Positions 47,564 to 57,002 of a stretch of 64,000 nt of DNA are shown piece after piece. Every line of letters begins with the position of its first letter. Within the stretch, counting starts at the first letter, position 1. The stretch comes from Oligoflexales bacterium (GTDB lineage Bacteria > Bdellovibrionota_B > Oligoflexia > Oligoflexales > JALZUQ01): positions 62,001 to 126,000 of the forward strand of contig JALZUQ010000008.1 of the NCBI GenBank assembly GCA_023301465.1. The letters are read 5' to 3'. Under the pieces are notes generated by a model. That model did no database searches. It was given only the letters and a program-made list of their open reading frames with translations, and was not told where the DNA came from. Position numbers and translations under genes: made by a program.

Positions 47564-49553
47564 GATAATCTCCTTTTTGACTAATAGACCTAAAAGATGA
47601 ATCTTTTTTTTCTTGTGTTGGTTCAGCACCTTTTAAAAAAGCAACCTCAACGCCTTCATCACTGATATACCCATGTTTTGGATTGATTTTGATTTTATTG
47701 AAATGTTCAGGCAATACATATTTTTCTGGTTTTATTACGTTTTTCATAGAATGAATGAAGTCCATCCAGATTGGCAATGCTAATTTATGACCACCAAATT
47801 TTAATTGAAGCGGGAGATAATTATCTGACCCTACCCATGTCATCGCTAAAAGGTTAGGACTAAAACCACAAAACCAATTATCGATACCATTATTTGAAGT
47901 TCCTGTTTTCCCAACAAAATACTTGCTATGCCCACTTGCTTTTTTTGCTGTTCCATAAGTCATGACTTTTCTCATTCCATCTATGATCATATGAGCGTAA
48001 TCTTCTTCGATCACTTTTGATGTTTTAACTTTATGTTGATAAATAATATCACCTTTCATATTGGTGATTTTTCTAATTGCATAAATGTTTTTTCGCACCC
48101 CTAAATTAGCAATACTCGCATACATTCTTGCCATGTCTAACATGGTTACTTCAGACCCCCCTAACGCCGAACCTAATTCCTTTTTCATTGGAGACTGAAT
48201 CCCAAGCGATTTAAACCGTTCAAGAACTTTTTCAAGCCCAAGTTTTTTGGTGATTTCAACTGTCGGAGTATTCAAAGAAAGATAAAAAGACCTCATTAAG
48301 GTTGACTCAGTCATAAAAGATTCAGTACTATTTTTAGGTCTATAGGTTTCGTACCTTAATGGTGAGATAAACATAGAGTCATACCAGTTCATCCCAGACT
48401 CTAATGCATTCAAATAAACTGCTGGCTTAATCAATGATCCCGGAGAACGTTTTGCTTGCCACACTCTATTAAATTGACTTTTTCTATAACTCTTCCCTCC
48501 TTGCATGGCAAGAATTTGACCTGTTTTTGGGTTGGTTACTAAAAATGATATTTCTAAGTCTAACTTGTCTTTTTTTGGTAAAAATCTTTGATTCAATTTC
48601 TGCAGATCATGAATTCTCTTTTTATGAGAATCAATTGCCTTTTGTACTTGTAGCTGAGAAGAGCGATCTAATGTTGTGTATACTTTAATGCCTTGGCTTG
48701 GATCATATTTTTCTCCTAAAATTGTCTTTAATTTCGCACCAATATAATCAACAAAATAAGGTGCAAAAACTCGGTCACGATGATTAAATTTTTTAAAATT
48801 TAATTTTTGATGATAAATTTTTTTCATGCTTTGCTTTTGAATCACACCATTTCTAGCCATCGCTTGTAAAACCTTCCACTGCCTCGTCTTTGCTGCTTTA
48901 AGATTTTTTTTAGGATTATAACGTGATGGAGATTGCAAAAGACCTATCATTAATGAAATTTCATTTAAACTCACTTCAGTCAGATTCTTATTAAAGTACC
49001 TTCTTGAAGCAGCGGCAATTCCATATGAACCATCTCCAAAAAACATATTATTCAGATAAAGTTCTAAAATCTTTTTCTTTGAAATCTTTTTTTCTAATTT
49101 ATAAGATAGGTATATTTCACGTAATTTTCTAACAAGCACTTTTTTTCTAGTTAAACAAAACTTTCGCACCAATTGCTGCGTAATGGTACTAGCACCATGA
49201 GTGGCTTTTCCATGCTTCAAAAAACCCACACCTACCCTAAAAATAGCTTTTAAATCAAAACCTTGATGCTCGTAGAAATTTTTATCCTCCACAGCTAGCA
49301 ATGTTTCGATGATTTTTTTTGGGATTTTATCTACGGGTGTATGAATTTGATAACGATCAAAAAGCTCACCAATTTCTTTATTGGAATTATCAAAAATTTT
49401 TGAATTACTTAGGTTTTTAAATAAAGTTATCTTATTTAGGCTACTTTCAACATCTGCAAAAATTTGATGGTCGTAACAAAATTTTGCAGAATACCCGACA
49501 ATAATAATCATCGAAACCAATACAATAGAGAGCACAATCTTTGTTTTTTTCAT
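47547..49553 (-). CDS. Class A penicillin-binding protein (transglycosylase/transpeptidase)
   Basis: 668 residues, a bifunctional peptidoglycan synthase. N-terminal membrane anchor (about 6-25); GT51 domain with catalytic Glu in AVEDKNFYEHQGFD, then HGASTITQQLVRKF and ELYLNNMFFGDGSYGI; transpeptidase with RSPGSLIKP (SxxK), SLNTPT (SxN) and FVGKTGTSNN (KTG). It is shorter than PBP1A because it lacks the large ODD/OB insert. Directly followed, with 17-bp overlap, by a PBP1-fold periplasmic protein that may regulate it. Confidence 0.94.
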   Translation of the reverse strand: MKKTKIVLSIVLVSMIIIVGYSAKFCYDHQIFADVESSLNKITLFKNLSNSKIFDNSNKEIGELFDRYQIHTPVDKIPKKIIETLLAVEDKNFYEHQGFDLKAIFRVGVGFLKHGKATHGASTITQQLVRKFCLTRKKVLVRKLREIYLSYKLEKKISKKKILELYLNNMFFGDGSYGIAAASRRYFNKNLTEVSLNEISLMIGLLQSPSRYNPKKNLKAAKTRQWKVLQAMARNGVIQKQSMKKIYHQKLNFKKFNHRDRVFAPYFVDYIGAKLKTILGEKYDPSQGIKVYTTLDRSSQLQVQKAIDSHKKRIHDLQKLNQRFLPKKDKLDLEISFLVTNPKTGQILAMQGGKSYRKSQFNRVWQAKRSPGSLIKPAVYLNALESGMNWYDSMFISPLRYETYRPKNSTESFMTESTLMRSFYLSLNTPTVEITKKLGLEKVLERFKSLGIQSPMKKELGSALGGSEVTMLDMARMYASIANLGVRKNIYAIRKITNMKGDIIYQHKVKTSKVIEEDYAHMIIDGMRKVMTYGTAKKASGHSKYFVGKTGTSNNGIDNWFCGFSPNLLAMTWVGSDNYLPLQLKFGGHKLALPIWMDFIHSMKNVIKPEKYVLPEHFNKIKINPKHGYISDEGVEVAFLKGAEPTQEKKDSSFRSISQKGDYRGIFY

Positions 49554-49780
49554 GGGGTTTGGTCTTTATTAGGGTTTTTTCCTGCCTTAATCTTATCATA
49601 TGATTTTTTTTTGGATTTTGGATTATTCGCAAAAATCGGTTTTTATCTGGCAAATATACAGAGTTATGATGTTCTTTGAACTGAGTAATATCAATAGGAT
49701 ATAATATATAAAACACTCTGTACTCAATTTGAGGCTTATAAGTCCGAACAGTCTACTGAACTAAGGAAGTATACTAAAGC

Positions 49781-50815
49781 GTGAAAACGACCCGAAAATC
49801 ACTAAGACTAGTTATCAGCGGATTCTCTGAGCTTGAGAACAAAAAGTTTGTAAGATTATTTACAAATAATAGTGCAGAGACTGAGTTTAATTATGAACTT
49901 AAGTTTTCTGACAACTTCGCAGATTCAAAAGAACTCTTCCATCAATACCACCCAGATTTGTATCTAATCGATGTAAAACAGGATTTCTCTTTTGAACTTT
50001 GCACATATGTTCGTGAAAGCGAAGGAAACAGACATACAGGGATTATCTTCTCCCACTCTAAAAATCAGGAAATAGGTTCTGCCGATTCAGAGAAGCTGGT
50101 TGAGTGCTTAGATATTGGAGCTGATGATTTTATTCGAGTGCAAAGCTCTAGCAAAGAACTTGTAGCCAGAACAAAAGCCGTATTACGATTAAAAGTTATG
50201 ACAGATGAGTTAAGATCAGTAAATCACAAACTAGAAATCTTATCCATGACTGATGAACTGACAGGTCTTGCAAATATGAGACACTTTTCTAAAGAGTTAG
50301 ATTCTACTCTAAGCTCTAGATCTCATAATAACATTGGCATTCTTATGTTTGATTTAGATCACTTTAAGTCTGTAAATGATAACACCAACCATTTAATTGG
50401 AAGTTTTGTTATTTCTGAAATTGGAAATATTATGAAAAACTCAAATATCATGGGCGAGCATGATCTTGCAGCGAGGTATGGTGGTGATGAGTTTATTTGT
50501 TTTCTTCACATAAAAGATGAAGATGACCTCATGAAAAAAGGCGATAAACTCAGAGAACTTATTGGTTCGCACTCATTTTCTAAAGATGGCAGTGAACTTC
50601 AAATCACGGCAAGTATCGGGCTATCATACTGCAGTCATACAGACACTTACGGCAGTGAAGATATGATTAAAGCTGCAGATTATATGCTTTATAAAAGTAA
50701 GTACCTTGGTAGAAACTGCGTACACCTTGTTAACATGAATCACTTTGATCCTTCTGAAGTCACTTCACTAAGAAGCCTAACAGCACAAACTATCCTTCAA
50801 AAGAAAACCGGATAA
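49781..50815 (+). CDS. Diguanylate cyclase with degenerate receiver domain
   Basis: 344 residues from GTG 49781. The N-terminal 130 residues have a REC fold: the phosphoacceptor-like Asp is kept (DLYLIDVKQ), but the acidic pair after strand 1 (GFSE) and the conserved Lys-Pro (RVQSS) are missing. A short coiled linker follows. The GGDEF domain has MTDELTGLANMRHF, LMFDLDHFKSVND and an intact ARYGGDEF active site; no RxxD inhibitory site is visible five residues before it. It should make cyclic di-GMP, probably not under classical phospho-control. A REC-GGDEF protein of this size resembles Bdellovibrio DgcA in layout. Confidence 0.88.
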   Translation: MKTTRKSLRLVISGFSELENKKFVRLFTNNSAETEFNYELKFSDNFADSKELFHQYHPDLYLIDVKQDFSFELCTYVRESEGNRHTGIIFSHSKNQEIGSADSEKLVECLDIGADDFIRVQSSSKELVARTKAVLRLKVMTDELRSVNHKLEILSMTDELTGLANMRHFSKELDSTLSSRSHNNIGILMFDLDHFKSVNDNTNHLIGSFVISEIGNIMKNSNIMGEHDLAARYGGDEFICFLHIKDEDDLMKKGDKLRELIGSHSFSKDGSELQITASIGLSYCSHTDTYGSEDMIKAADYMLYKSKYLGRNCVHLVNMNHFDPSEVTSLRSLTAQTILQKKTG

Positions 50816-50824
50816 TAATAGAAT

Positions 50825-51787
50825 TTATTTTTTGACACTCTTGATCATAATAAAAATATTTTTTTCTGAACGTTTTAAATGAATAAAACCTGTCGCTTCA
50901 CTATTTAGTAAAAAATTACGATGCGGAGCAGAATGCCATAGTAGATTTGCTATTGAAAAAGGGTCTTTTGCAACAACTCTTGCTTCTCCAATAACTTTGT
51001 AGCCACTTTCAGACAATTCTGCATCAAACTCTTTTAATGATGCTAAATCGTGATTTACACCTGACAAGAACATCTTTCCAATAAGATCAGTGTCAGCCAC
51101 TGTTACACTTCTTAAGCTTTGTAACTTAAGTTGCCTTCTTATGCCATTTAACCATGATTTTATACTGGTGTTTGCATGTGTAAGCAAAGGAGTCTCATTT
51201 GCCGAATTAAAGTTGACCATATACCAAAGTTGCGGACCAACATTTGCTCTACCATTTGGAAAACACTCAACAGAAAGATAACCACGTTGACTGTTTACAT
51301 TCCTTGGAAACAGTTTTCCAAGAAACGGCTTTTGTACTTCGTCTGGAGCAAAACCGATACGAATATCTCTGCAATGTTTTGACATTTGCTCTTTAAAGTT
51401 TTGGCGTACTACTTCGAAAGGCCATGGGGCTCTTGTTGAAAAAGCTACCCCAGATCCATCTTTACAAGTATGGTAGCCATATCCTAAATCATTCTGTTTT
51501 TTTGCGATTTGTTTTGCGTAATCTTTCAACACATCTTTAAAAGTTCTTCCATCAACTGCACTCTTTAGAGAAATATGCTCGGCATGTATCTGAGCGTCTT
51601 CCACCGGAAGTTGCTGAGAAGCAGGAAGAGCCTTAGACTCACAACCTGCTTTCCCAATAGCTTCAAATAAATCTTTTCTTTCAGATAAAAAAGACTTCTC
51701 TTCATCCTCTACAACAATTTTTGTCTCTTCAAAGGTGACACACCCCAGAATACATCCAGCAAATATGACGTTCAATAAATACTTCAA
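50825..51787 (-). CDS. Lipoprotein with a possible CAP/SCP-like C-terminal domain
   Basis: 320 residues. The signal ends in a lipobox (CILGC, Cys16). The C-terminal part has IANLLWHSAPHRNFLLN followed by EATGFIHL, similar to the S-x-x-HR-x-x-(I/L)L...G pattern of CAP/SCP (PF00188) domains. Two earlier Cys (GCESK and YHTCKD) may form a disulphide. Its ATG overlaps the acyl-CoA dehydrogenase stop by 4 bp (ATGA type), so it is co-translated with that gene. CAP assignment is tentative. Confidence 0.55.
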   Translation of the reverse strand: MKYLLNVIFAGCILGCVTFEETKIVVEDEEKSFLSERKDLFEAIGKAGCESKALPASQQLPVEDAQIHAEHISLKSAVDGRTFKDVLKDYAKQIAKKQNDLGYGYHTCKDGSGVAFSTRAPWPFEVVRQNFKEQMSKHCRDIRIGFAPDEVQKPFLGKLFPRNVNSQRGYLSVECFPNGRANVGPQLWYMVNFNSANETPLLTHANTSIKSWLNGIRRQLKLQSLRSVTVADTDLIGKMFLSGVNHDLASLKEFDAELSESGYKVIGEARVVAKDPFSIANLLWHSAPHRNFLLNSEATGFIHLKRSEKNIFIMIKSVKK

Positions 51788-52932
51788 CGCTTCTCCAGAA
51801 TCTTATAAATCGTCGATTTTTGCATATTAGAAGTTCCTTCATATAGTTTACCAATTTTTGCATCACGGTAAAATTTTTCTGCAGGAAATTCTTTGATAAA
51901 GCCGTAGCCACCATATATCTCTAATGAAAGGGATGCGATTTCCTCGGCAGCCTCAGATGAAAACAACTTGCACATTGCCGCTTCTTTTACAAAAGGCTTT
52001 CCCGCATCTTTTAGTCTTGCAGCGTTGTAAACCATCAGTCGTGCAGCTTCTAGCTTAGTTGCCATTTCAGCAATCTGAAACTGAATACCCTGAAACTTTC
52101 CAATAGGTTTTCCAAATTGGCTACGCTCCGACGCGTATTTGATAGCTCCGTCAAGTGCACCTTGTGCAAGACCAACCATCTGAGCACCAATACCGATACG
52201 GCCTTCATTTAGCGTTTCAATTGCTATTTTGTAGCCTTTTCCAAGCTCTCCAACGATATTTTTTTTAGGTACACGAACATCTTTAAAGATAACTTCACAA
52301 GTTGAGGAAGCTCTAATACCAAGCTTTTTTTCTTTTTTGCCAATAGATAACCCCGGCATTGACTTGTCACAAACAAAACCAGTAATCCCTTTATAACCAA
52401 GCTCTGGGTTGATATTTGCAAAAACCACAAAAATCTCTGCTTCCATAGCATTGGTAATAAAAATCTTACTACCGTTTAAAACATAATCATCACCATCTTC
52501 TTTTGCTTGAGTTTCCAATGCAAAAGCATCTGAGCCAGAGTTGGGCTCTGTCAAACAATAACAACCTACTTTATTACTAGCGAGCATTGGCATATATTTA
52601 TCTTGAACCTCTTTATTGGCAAAGTTCATAAACACGTTATTCACAAGTGTGTTTTGAACATCTACTAAAACAGAAATTGCAGGATCTACGGTTGCTAACG
52701 CTTCAACAGCTAAAATAGACATGAAAAAACTACCACCAGTACCACCATGGTTTTCTGGAAGCTCTACTCCCATGATGCCCATTTCAAAAAGCTTTGGTAA
52801 AAGTTCTTTGTTCAGTTGCTCTGATTCGTCCATTTCTTCAACCAGAGGTCTGATTTCTGAGTCTGCAAAACTCAAAATCGCCTCTTTAAACATTTGTTCA
52901 TCTTCACTTAATGTCGTGAGTGCTTGGCTCAT
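51784..52932 (-). CDS. Acyl-CoA dehydrogenase
   Basis: 382 residues, the short-chain ACAD type. It oxidises acyl-CoA with FAD in beta-oxidation or amino-acid degradation. Signature CYCLTEPNSGSDA, IFITNA, and the second signature QFGKPIGKFQGIQFQIAEM are intact, with catalytic Glu in KLYEGTSNMQKSTI, as in butyryl/isovaleryl-type enzymes. Monocistronic apart from the overlapping lipoprotein gene. Chain-length preference cannot be read from the sequence. Confidence 0.94.
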   Translation of the reverse strand: MSQALTTLSEDEQMFKEAILSFADSEIRPLVEEMDESEQLNKELLPKLFEMGIMGVELPENHGGTGGSFFMSILAVEALATVDPAISVLVDVQNTLVNNVFMNFANKEVQDKYMPMLASNKVGCYCLTEPNSGSDAFALETQAKEDGDDYVLNGSKIFITNAMEAEIFVVFANINPELGYKGITGFVCDKSMPGLSIGKKEKKLGIRASSTCEVIFKDVRVPKKNIVGELGKGYKIAIETLNEGRIGIGAQMVGLAQGALDGAIKYASERSQFGKPIGKFQGIQFQIAEMATKLEAARLMVYNAARLKDAGKPFVKEAAMCKLFSSEAAEEIASLSLEIYGGYGFIKEFPAEKFYRDAKIGKLYEGTSNMQKSTIYKILEKR

Positions 52933-53050
52933 TGTTTTCTCCTTTAATCCACTTATATTTTTAGCTTATTTTTGAAGAAGATTCCAGTTGCTGTGAATTT
53001 AAACAGGTTCGCGGTTTTCATAGGCAAGGCTCAAAAATATATGTAACTTT

Positions 53051-54097
53051 ATGTTTATGAATAAACCGATTTTACAAGTTGCAAAAGGCCTTCAACCTGA
53101 CCGAATCCCAGTATGGTTCATGCGTCAGGCCGGAAGATATCTCCCAGAATACCGCGAAATCCGCAAAGACATTAGCTTTGTTGATTTATGCAAAAACCCA
53201 AAGCTCGCTGCAGAAGTTACTGTACAACCGCTTCGAAGGTTTGACTTAGATGCTGCTATTATTTTTGCAGATATTTTGCTCATTCCAACTGCAATGGGAC
53301 AAACGCTTACTTTTGCAAAGAATCATGGCCCTATTCTTGAGCCAACGGTTCGTGACATCAAGGCAATTGATGACTTAGACCCAACCGATACCACAAAACA
53401 CCTTACTTATGTTGGTGACGCTCTTGCAGAAACCAAACAACACCTCAAACCACACCAAACCTTAATTGGTTTTGCAGGTGCACCTTTTACGGTTGCAAGC
53501 TACATGGTAGAAGGTGGCCCTTCGAAGAATTTCGAACACTCTAAAAAACTTTTATACACTCACCCAGAATCATTTGCGTTATTGATGGATAAACTCGCCA
53601 CTTCAACTATTTCTTATTTAGAGATGCAACTTGAACACGGTGCAGAAATCCTGATGATATTTGATTCATGGGCTCATCAATTAACACCTGATAGTTATGC
53701 TAAACACGTAATGCCAGCAACGGAGCGTATCTTTAAACACTTCAAAGCAAAAGACGTACCAACAATTTTCTATAGCGGTCAATCTGGAGTTCAAATGGCC
53801 AGTGCTGCAAAAAGCTCTGCAGATATCATTCAAATTGATTGGCGTTTAGACTTATCTCAAGCAGTTGCACGCATTAAACAAGATCGTGATATTGTCAAAA
53901 CCCAAGGAAACTTAGATCCACTGGTTTTAATCACAAATGAAAAAGCTGTAAAAGAAGCAACACTCAAGACCCTGCAAAATGCTGAATCTTCTGATTTTCA
54001 TATTTTTAATGTCGGTCATGGATTAATTCCAAGTGTAAACCCTGAAGCACTTACTTGGGTAATTGACACTATTCGAGAGTATGAAAAAAACAAGTAA
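53051..54097 (+). CDS. hemE: Uroporphyrinogen decarboxylase
   Basis: 348 residues; ATG 53051 or the in-frame ATG 53057 could start it, without a clear ribosome-binding site. It converts uroporphyrinogen III to coproporphyrinogen III. Signatures PVWFMRQAGRYLPEYRE and IIFADILLIP, with the active-site Asp, are intact; GFAGAPFTVASYMVEGG and the late FNVGHGLIPSVNPE follow the family. hemF lies 1.8 kb away on the opposite strand, so two steps of heme synthesis are local. Confidence 0.97.
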   Translation: MFMNKPILQVAKGLQPDRIPVWFMRQAGRYLPEYREIRKDISFVDLCKNPKLAAEVTVQPLRRFDLDAAIIFADILLIPTAMGQTLTFAKNHGPILEPTVRDIKAIDDLDPTDTTKHLTYVGDALAETKQHLKPHQTLIGFAGAPFTVASYMVEGGPSKNFEHSKKLLYTHPESFALLMDKLATSTISYLEMQLEHGAEILMIFDSWAHQLTPDSYAKHVMPATERIFKHFKAKDVPTIFYSGQSGVQMASAAKSSADIIQIDWRLDLSQAVARIKQDRDIVKTQGNLDPLVLITNEKAVKEATLKTLQNAESSDFHIFNVGHGLIPSVNPEALTWVIDTIREYEKNK

Positions 54098-54135
54098 ACC
54101 TTAAAATCTATTTCAGCAAACGCCCCGGAGCCACC

Positions 54136-55752
54136 ATGAAAAAACTTCTTTGCATTGTATTGGATGGAGTCGGTGAATCTTCATCGGCTTACGGTAACGC
54201 CGTATTAAACGCAAGATGCCCTAACCTACAAAAACTGCGAGCTAATCACTGCTTTACAACCTTAGCTGCTCATGGGCATGCTGTGGGACTTCCAGAAACC
54301 AAAGATATAGGTAATAGCGAAGTTGGGCATAACGCTATTGGAGCTGGAAAAATATACGATCAAGGTGCAAAGCTTGTTCACAATGCAATACACACTAAAA
54401 AAATGTTTACGACAGATTTATGGAAACAAATCGTAGAACAAACCAATACCAAAGAAACTACACTTCATTTTTTAGGCCTGCTTTCTGATGGAAATGTTCA
54501 TTCACATGAAGCTCATTTACACGCCATGCTTCGTCAAGCCTGCTTAGATGGTGTCAAAAAAGTAAGAGTTCATATTTTACTAGACGGCAGAGATGTCCAA
54601 GAAGGATCGTCGCTTAGCTACGTTGAAAAGCTCGAAACAGTCCTAGCAGAGGTCAATCAAACCACTGAGATGGACTATCAGATTGCATCTGGTGGTGGTC
54701 GCATGCACATGACAATGGACCGCTACGAAGCGGATTGGTCTATGGTAGAACGTGGGTGGAGAGCACATGTCGAAGGAGATGCAAAATCATTTTCAAACGC
54801 TCAATCCGCCATCGAGACATTTAGAGATGAGAACCCTGATTTAAGTGATCAGTATATTCCATCTTTTGTAATCGCAGATAATAATGGACCTATTGGCAAA
54901 GTAAGTGATGGTGATGCTTTTGTACTGTTTAATTTTCGTGGTGATAGAGCCATTGAGATTTCGTTAGCATTTACTGATAAAAATCTTCAAAAATTTTCAA
55001 AAAAAAGAAACCCCGACGTATTATATGCAGGCATGATGCAGTATGACGGTGATTTAAAAATTCCAAATAACTTTCTTGTGCAACCTCCAAAAATCCTCGG
55101 AACTCTCAGCGAACACTTAATTGAACAGAAACTCAAATTGTTTGCTTGCAGTGAAACTCAAAAATACGGTCACGTTACTTACTTTTGGAACGGGAACAAC
55201 AGTGGCTACATTGATAAAAAATATGAAAACCATATAGAAATACTTTCTGACAACATACCTTTCGACCAGAAACCAGAGATGAAAGCTACAGAGATCACCA
55301 ACTCTACTATTGCAGAAATGGCTAAAAGCTCTTTTGATTTTGGCCGCATTAACTTTGCAAACGGTGATATGGTTGGTCATACGGGAAACTACGCCGCCAC
55401 CATAAAAGCCATGGAAGTCATGGATATCGAAATTGGACGTTTGATCACAGCTGCAAAAAAATATGGGTACTGCGTTGCGATCACTGCCGACCATGGAAAT
55501 GCAGATATTATGTTTGAAGGAAAAGCTTTTGATTCTTGGAAGCAGGATATGGATAACCTCAAACCGAAAACTGCTCACACCATTAATCCGGTGCCATTCT
55601 ATCTTTATGACCCATTCGAAAGAAAATTCAATCTTCAGGGTGATCACGGAAAATTCGGGCTAGGAAACCTTGCAAATTGCTTTTTAGAGGTTATGGGGCT
55701 TCAAAAATCTGATTCTTTTATGGAGTCATTTTTAGAGCATAAAAAAAACTAA
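54136..55752 (+). CDS. gpmI: 2,3-bisphosphoglycerate-independent phosphoglycerate mutase
   Basis: 538 residues. The alkaline-phosphatase-fold enzyme of glycolysis, with two metal ions. N-terminal LCIVLDGVGESS provides the first metal Asp, KDIGNSEVGHNAIGAG holds the phosphorylated Ser, and GRDVQEGSS and SGGGRMHMTMDRYEADW contact substrate. C-terminal metal ligands are ITADHGNAD and the GDHGKFG region with NFANGDMVGHTG. It follows hemE by 38 bp with GGAG before its ATG. Confidence 0.96.
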   Translation: MKKLLCIVLDGVGESSSAYGNAVLNARCPNLQKLRANHCFTTLAAHGHAVGLPETKDIGNSEVGHNAIGAGKIYDQGAKLVHNAIHTKKMFTTDLWKQIVEQTNTKETTLHFLGLLSDGNVHSHEAHLHAMLRQACLDGVKKVRVHILLDGRDVQEGSSLSYVEKLETVLAEVNQTTEMDYQIASGGGRMHMTMDRYEADWSMVERGWRAHVEGDAKSFSNAQSAIETFRDENPDLSDQYIPSFVIADNNGPIGKVSDGDAFVLFNFRGDRAIEISLAFTDKNLQKFSKKRNPDVLYAGMMQYDGDLKIPNNFLVQPPKILGTLSEHLIEQKLKLFACSETQKYGHVTYFWNGNNSGYIDKKYENHIEILSDNIPFDQKPEMKATEITNSTIAEMAKSSFDFGRINFANGDMVGHTGNYAATIKAMEVMDIEIGRLITAAKKYGYCVAITADHGNADIMFEGKAFDSWKQDMDNLKPKTAHTINPVPFYLYDPFERKFNLQGDHGKFGLGNLANCFLEVMGLQKSDSFMESFLEHKKN

Positions 55753-55902
55753 GAGTTAAGTAATAATTCAATAAAACCTTGCTTCACTTAAAAAAAATAG
55801 CTTCATGCTCATTCCCATCCATTCAATTTTTTATAAAAAGTTACTAATGCCGGATCAAATTTTAACATATAGTCATACGCCATATGAAAAATAGTTAATG
55901 AA

Positions 55903-56961
55903 TCAACTTATATGCTTTTTGTTACTATGAGGCAATATAGAGCCACGAGCTAGATACTTCATCGCATCAGGGTTTTCTCGGTAAAAACCCCTTATTAATT
56001 TTGCCAAACTCTTTTTAACTTCGTCATCTATTTCAATTATTGCAGAATGAGGAAGAACCTCAAGAATTTGTTGCTGCAACTTTTTTTGCGGGCCAGACAT
56101 TTTCTCCAACCAAATCTCTAGCAAACCTCTATCCACATACTTTGGAAGCGACCCCAAAATACCTATATCGTTTTGGCCGTGAATGACCAGCCCTGCAATA
56201 CTCCCACGATCAAGTGTCGTCACTTGGAAAAAATAAAGAGTATGATATTCTAGTTGTTTTCGTTCATCATCTTGCGAAGTTTTTCTTTTTTGGCTCGAAA
56301 TTAATACTGATTTATAACTATCAAGAACAGCTTGTGCAAAATTTTCAACAAAAACAATGTCTTGCTCAAAACTATTTTCACCTGTCTTCTTAGATGCAAA
56401 GCCCTCAAGATAAAAATGCACGACACCGCGGTGCCTTCCAAGAGTTGGTATATAAAAATACTTATCACCTTCTGCTCTTGCTCGCTGAGAATAACTACCA
56501 AGAGCAGTTTCTACTGCTAAAGCAAATTCATTGGATTCTTCATCATTTGGAAGTCCGGGATTTAAATCCACCATCAGCCTCCAAGTTCCAGTTTTATCTT
56601 CTTTCATTTCAGTCCAACTGATATGTAAATGTATAGAAGGACAATGAGGATGCCTCGGGTGAATGATAACTGATAACGCCGTTGCTGCGTTTAGTCTTTT
56701 TTCAAGAATCCCTTCATACTGAACCTGAGAGAAGTTAATAGATGCACGGTTTATATCAGGGCCATCGCCCACTAAACGACTTCCACCACCCCACTTGCCA
56801 GATTCTCTTTGCCAAATTTTTTTGAAAAAAATTGAGTTTCTCCCAAGAGTTTCTTCAAACATATCTCTGAGATGGTATTGAAATTTTGTAAGAACCTTAG
56901 AGGCAACGAGTGAAGGTGGGCTACTTGCCCAGATGATGTTGTCCCATGCTTCATTTTCCAT
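55903..56961 (-). CDS. hemF: Oxygen-dependent coproporphyrinogen III oxidase
   Basis: 352 residues. The aerobic enzyme that makes protoporphyrinogen IX from coproporphyrinogen III. Recognisable motifs, though diverged: ESGKWGGGSRLVGDGPDINR, ASINFSQV, ALSVIIHPRHPHCPSIHLHI (usual HPRNP..P..H), DLNPGLP and LDRGSIAGL. It is longer than the usual about 300 residues at the C-terminus. Oxygen dependence agrees with an aerobic, Na+-NQR-bearing organism. Confidence 0.86.
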   Translation of the reverse strand: MENEAWDNIIWASSPPSLVASKVLTKFQYHLRDMFEETLGRNSIFFKKIWQRESGKWGGGSRLVGDGPDINRASINFSQVQYEGILEKRLNAATALSVIIHPRHPHCPSIHLHISWTEMKEDKTGTWRLMVDLNPGLPNDEESNEFALAVETALGSYSQRARAEGDKYFYIPTLGRHRGVVHFYLEGFASKKTGENSFEQDIVFVENFAQAVLDSYKSVLISSQKRKTSQDDERKQLEYHTLYFFQVTTLDRGSIAGLVIHGQNDIGILGSLPKYVDRGLLEIWLEKMSGPQKKLQQQILEVLPHSAIIEIDDEVKKSLAKLIRGFYRENPDAMKYLARGSILPHSNKKHIS

Positions 56962-57002
56962 GATTACCTCTTAAATGATCTATATGATCATAACGAGATC
57001 TG

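Noticed and set aside
55117-55647. 176-residue minus-strand frame
   Set aside because: Entirely antisense to gpmI, whose motifs are continuous; composition (many Val/Phe/His) is typical of a shadow frame.
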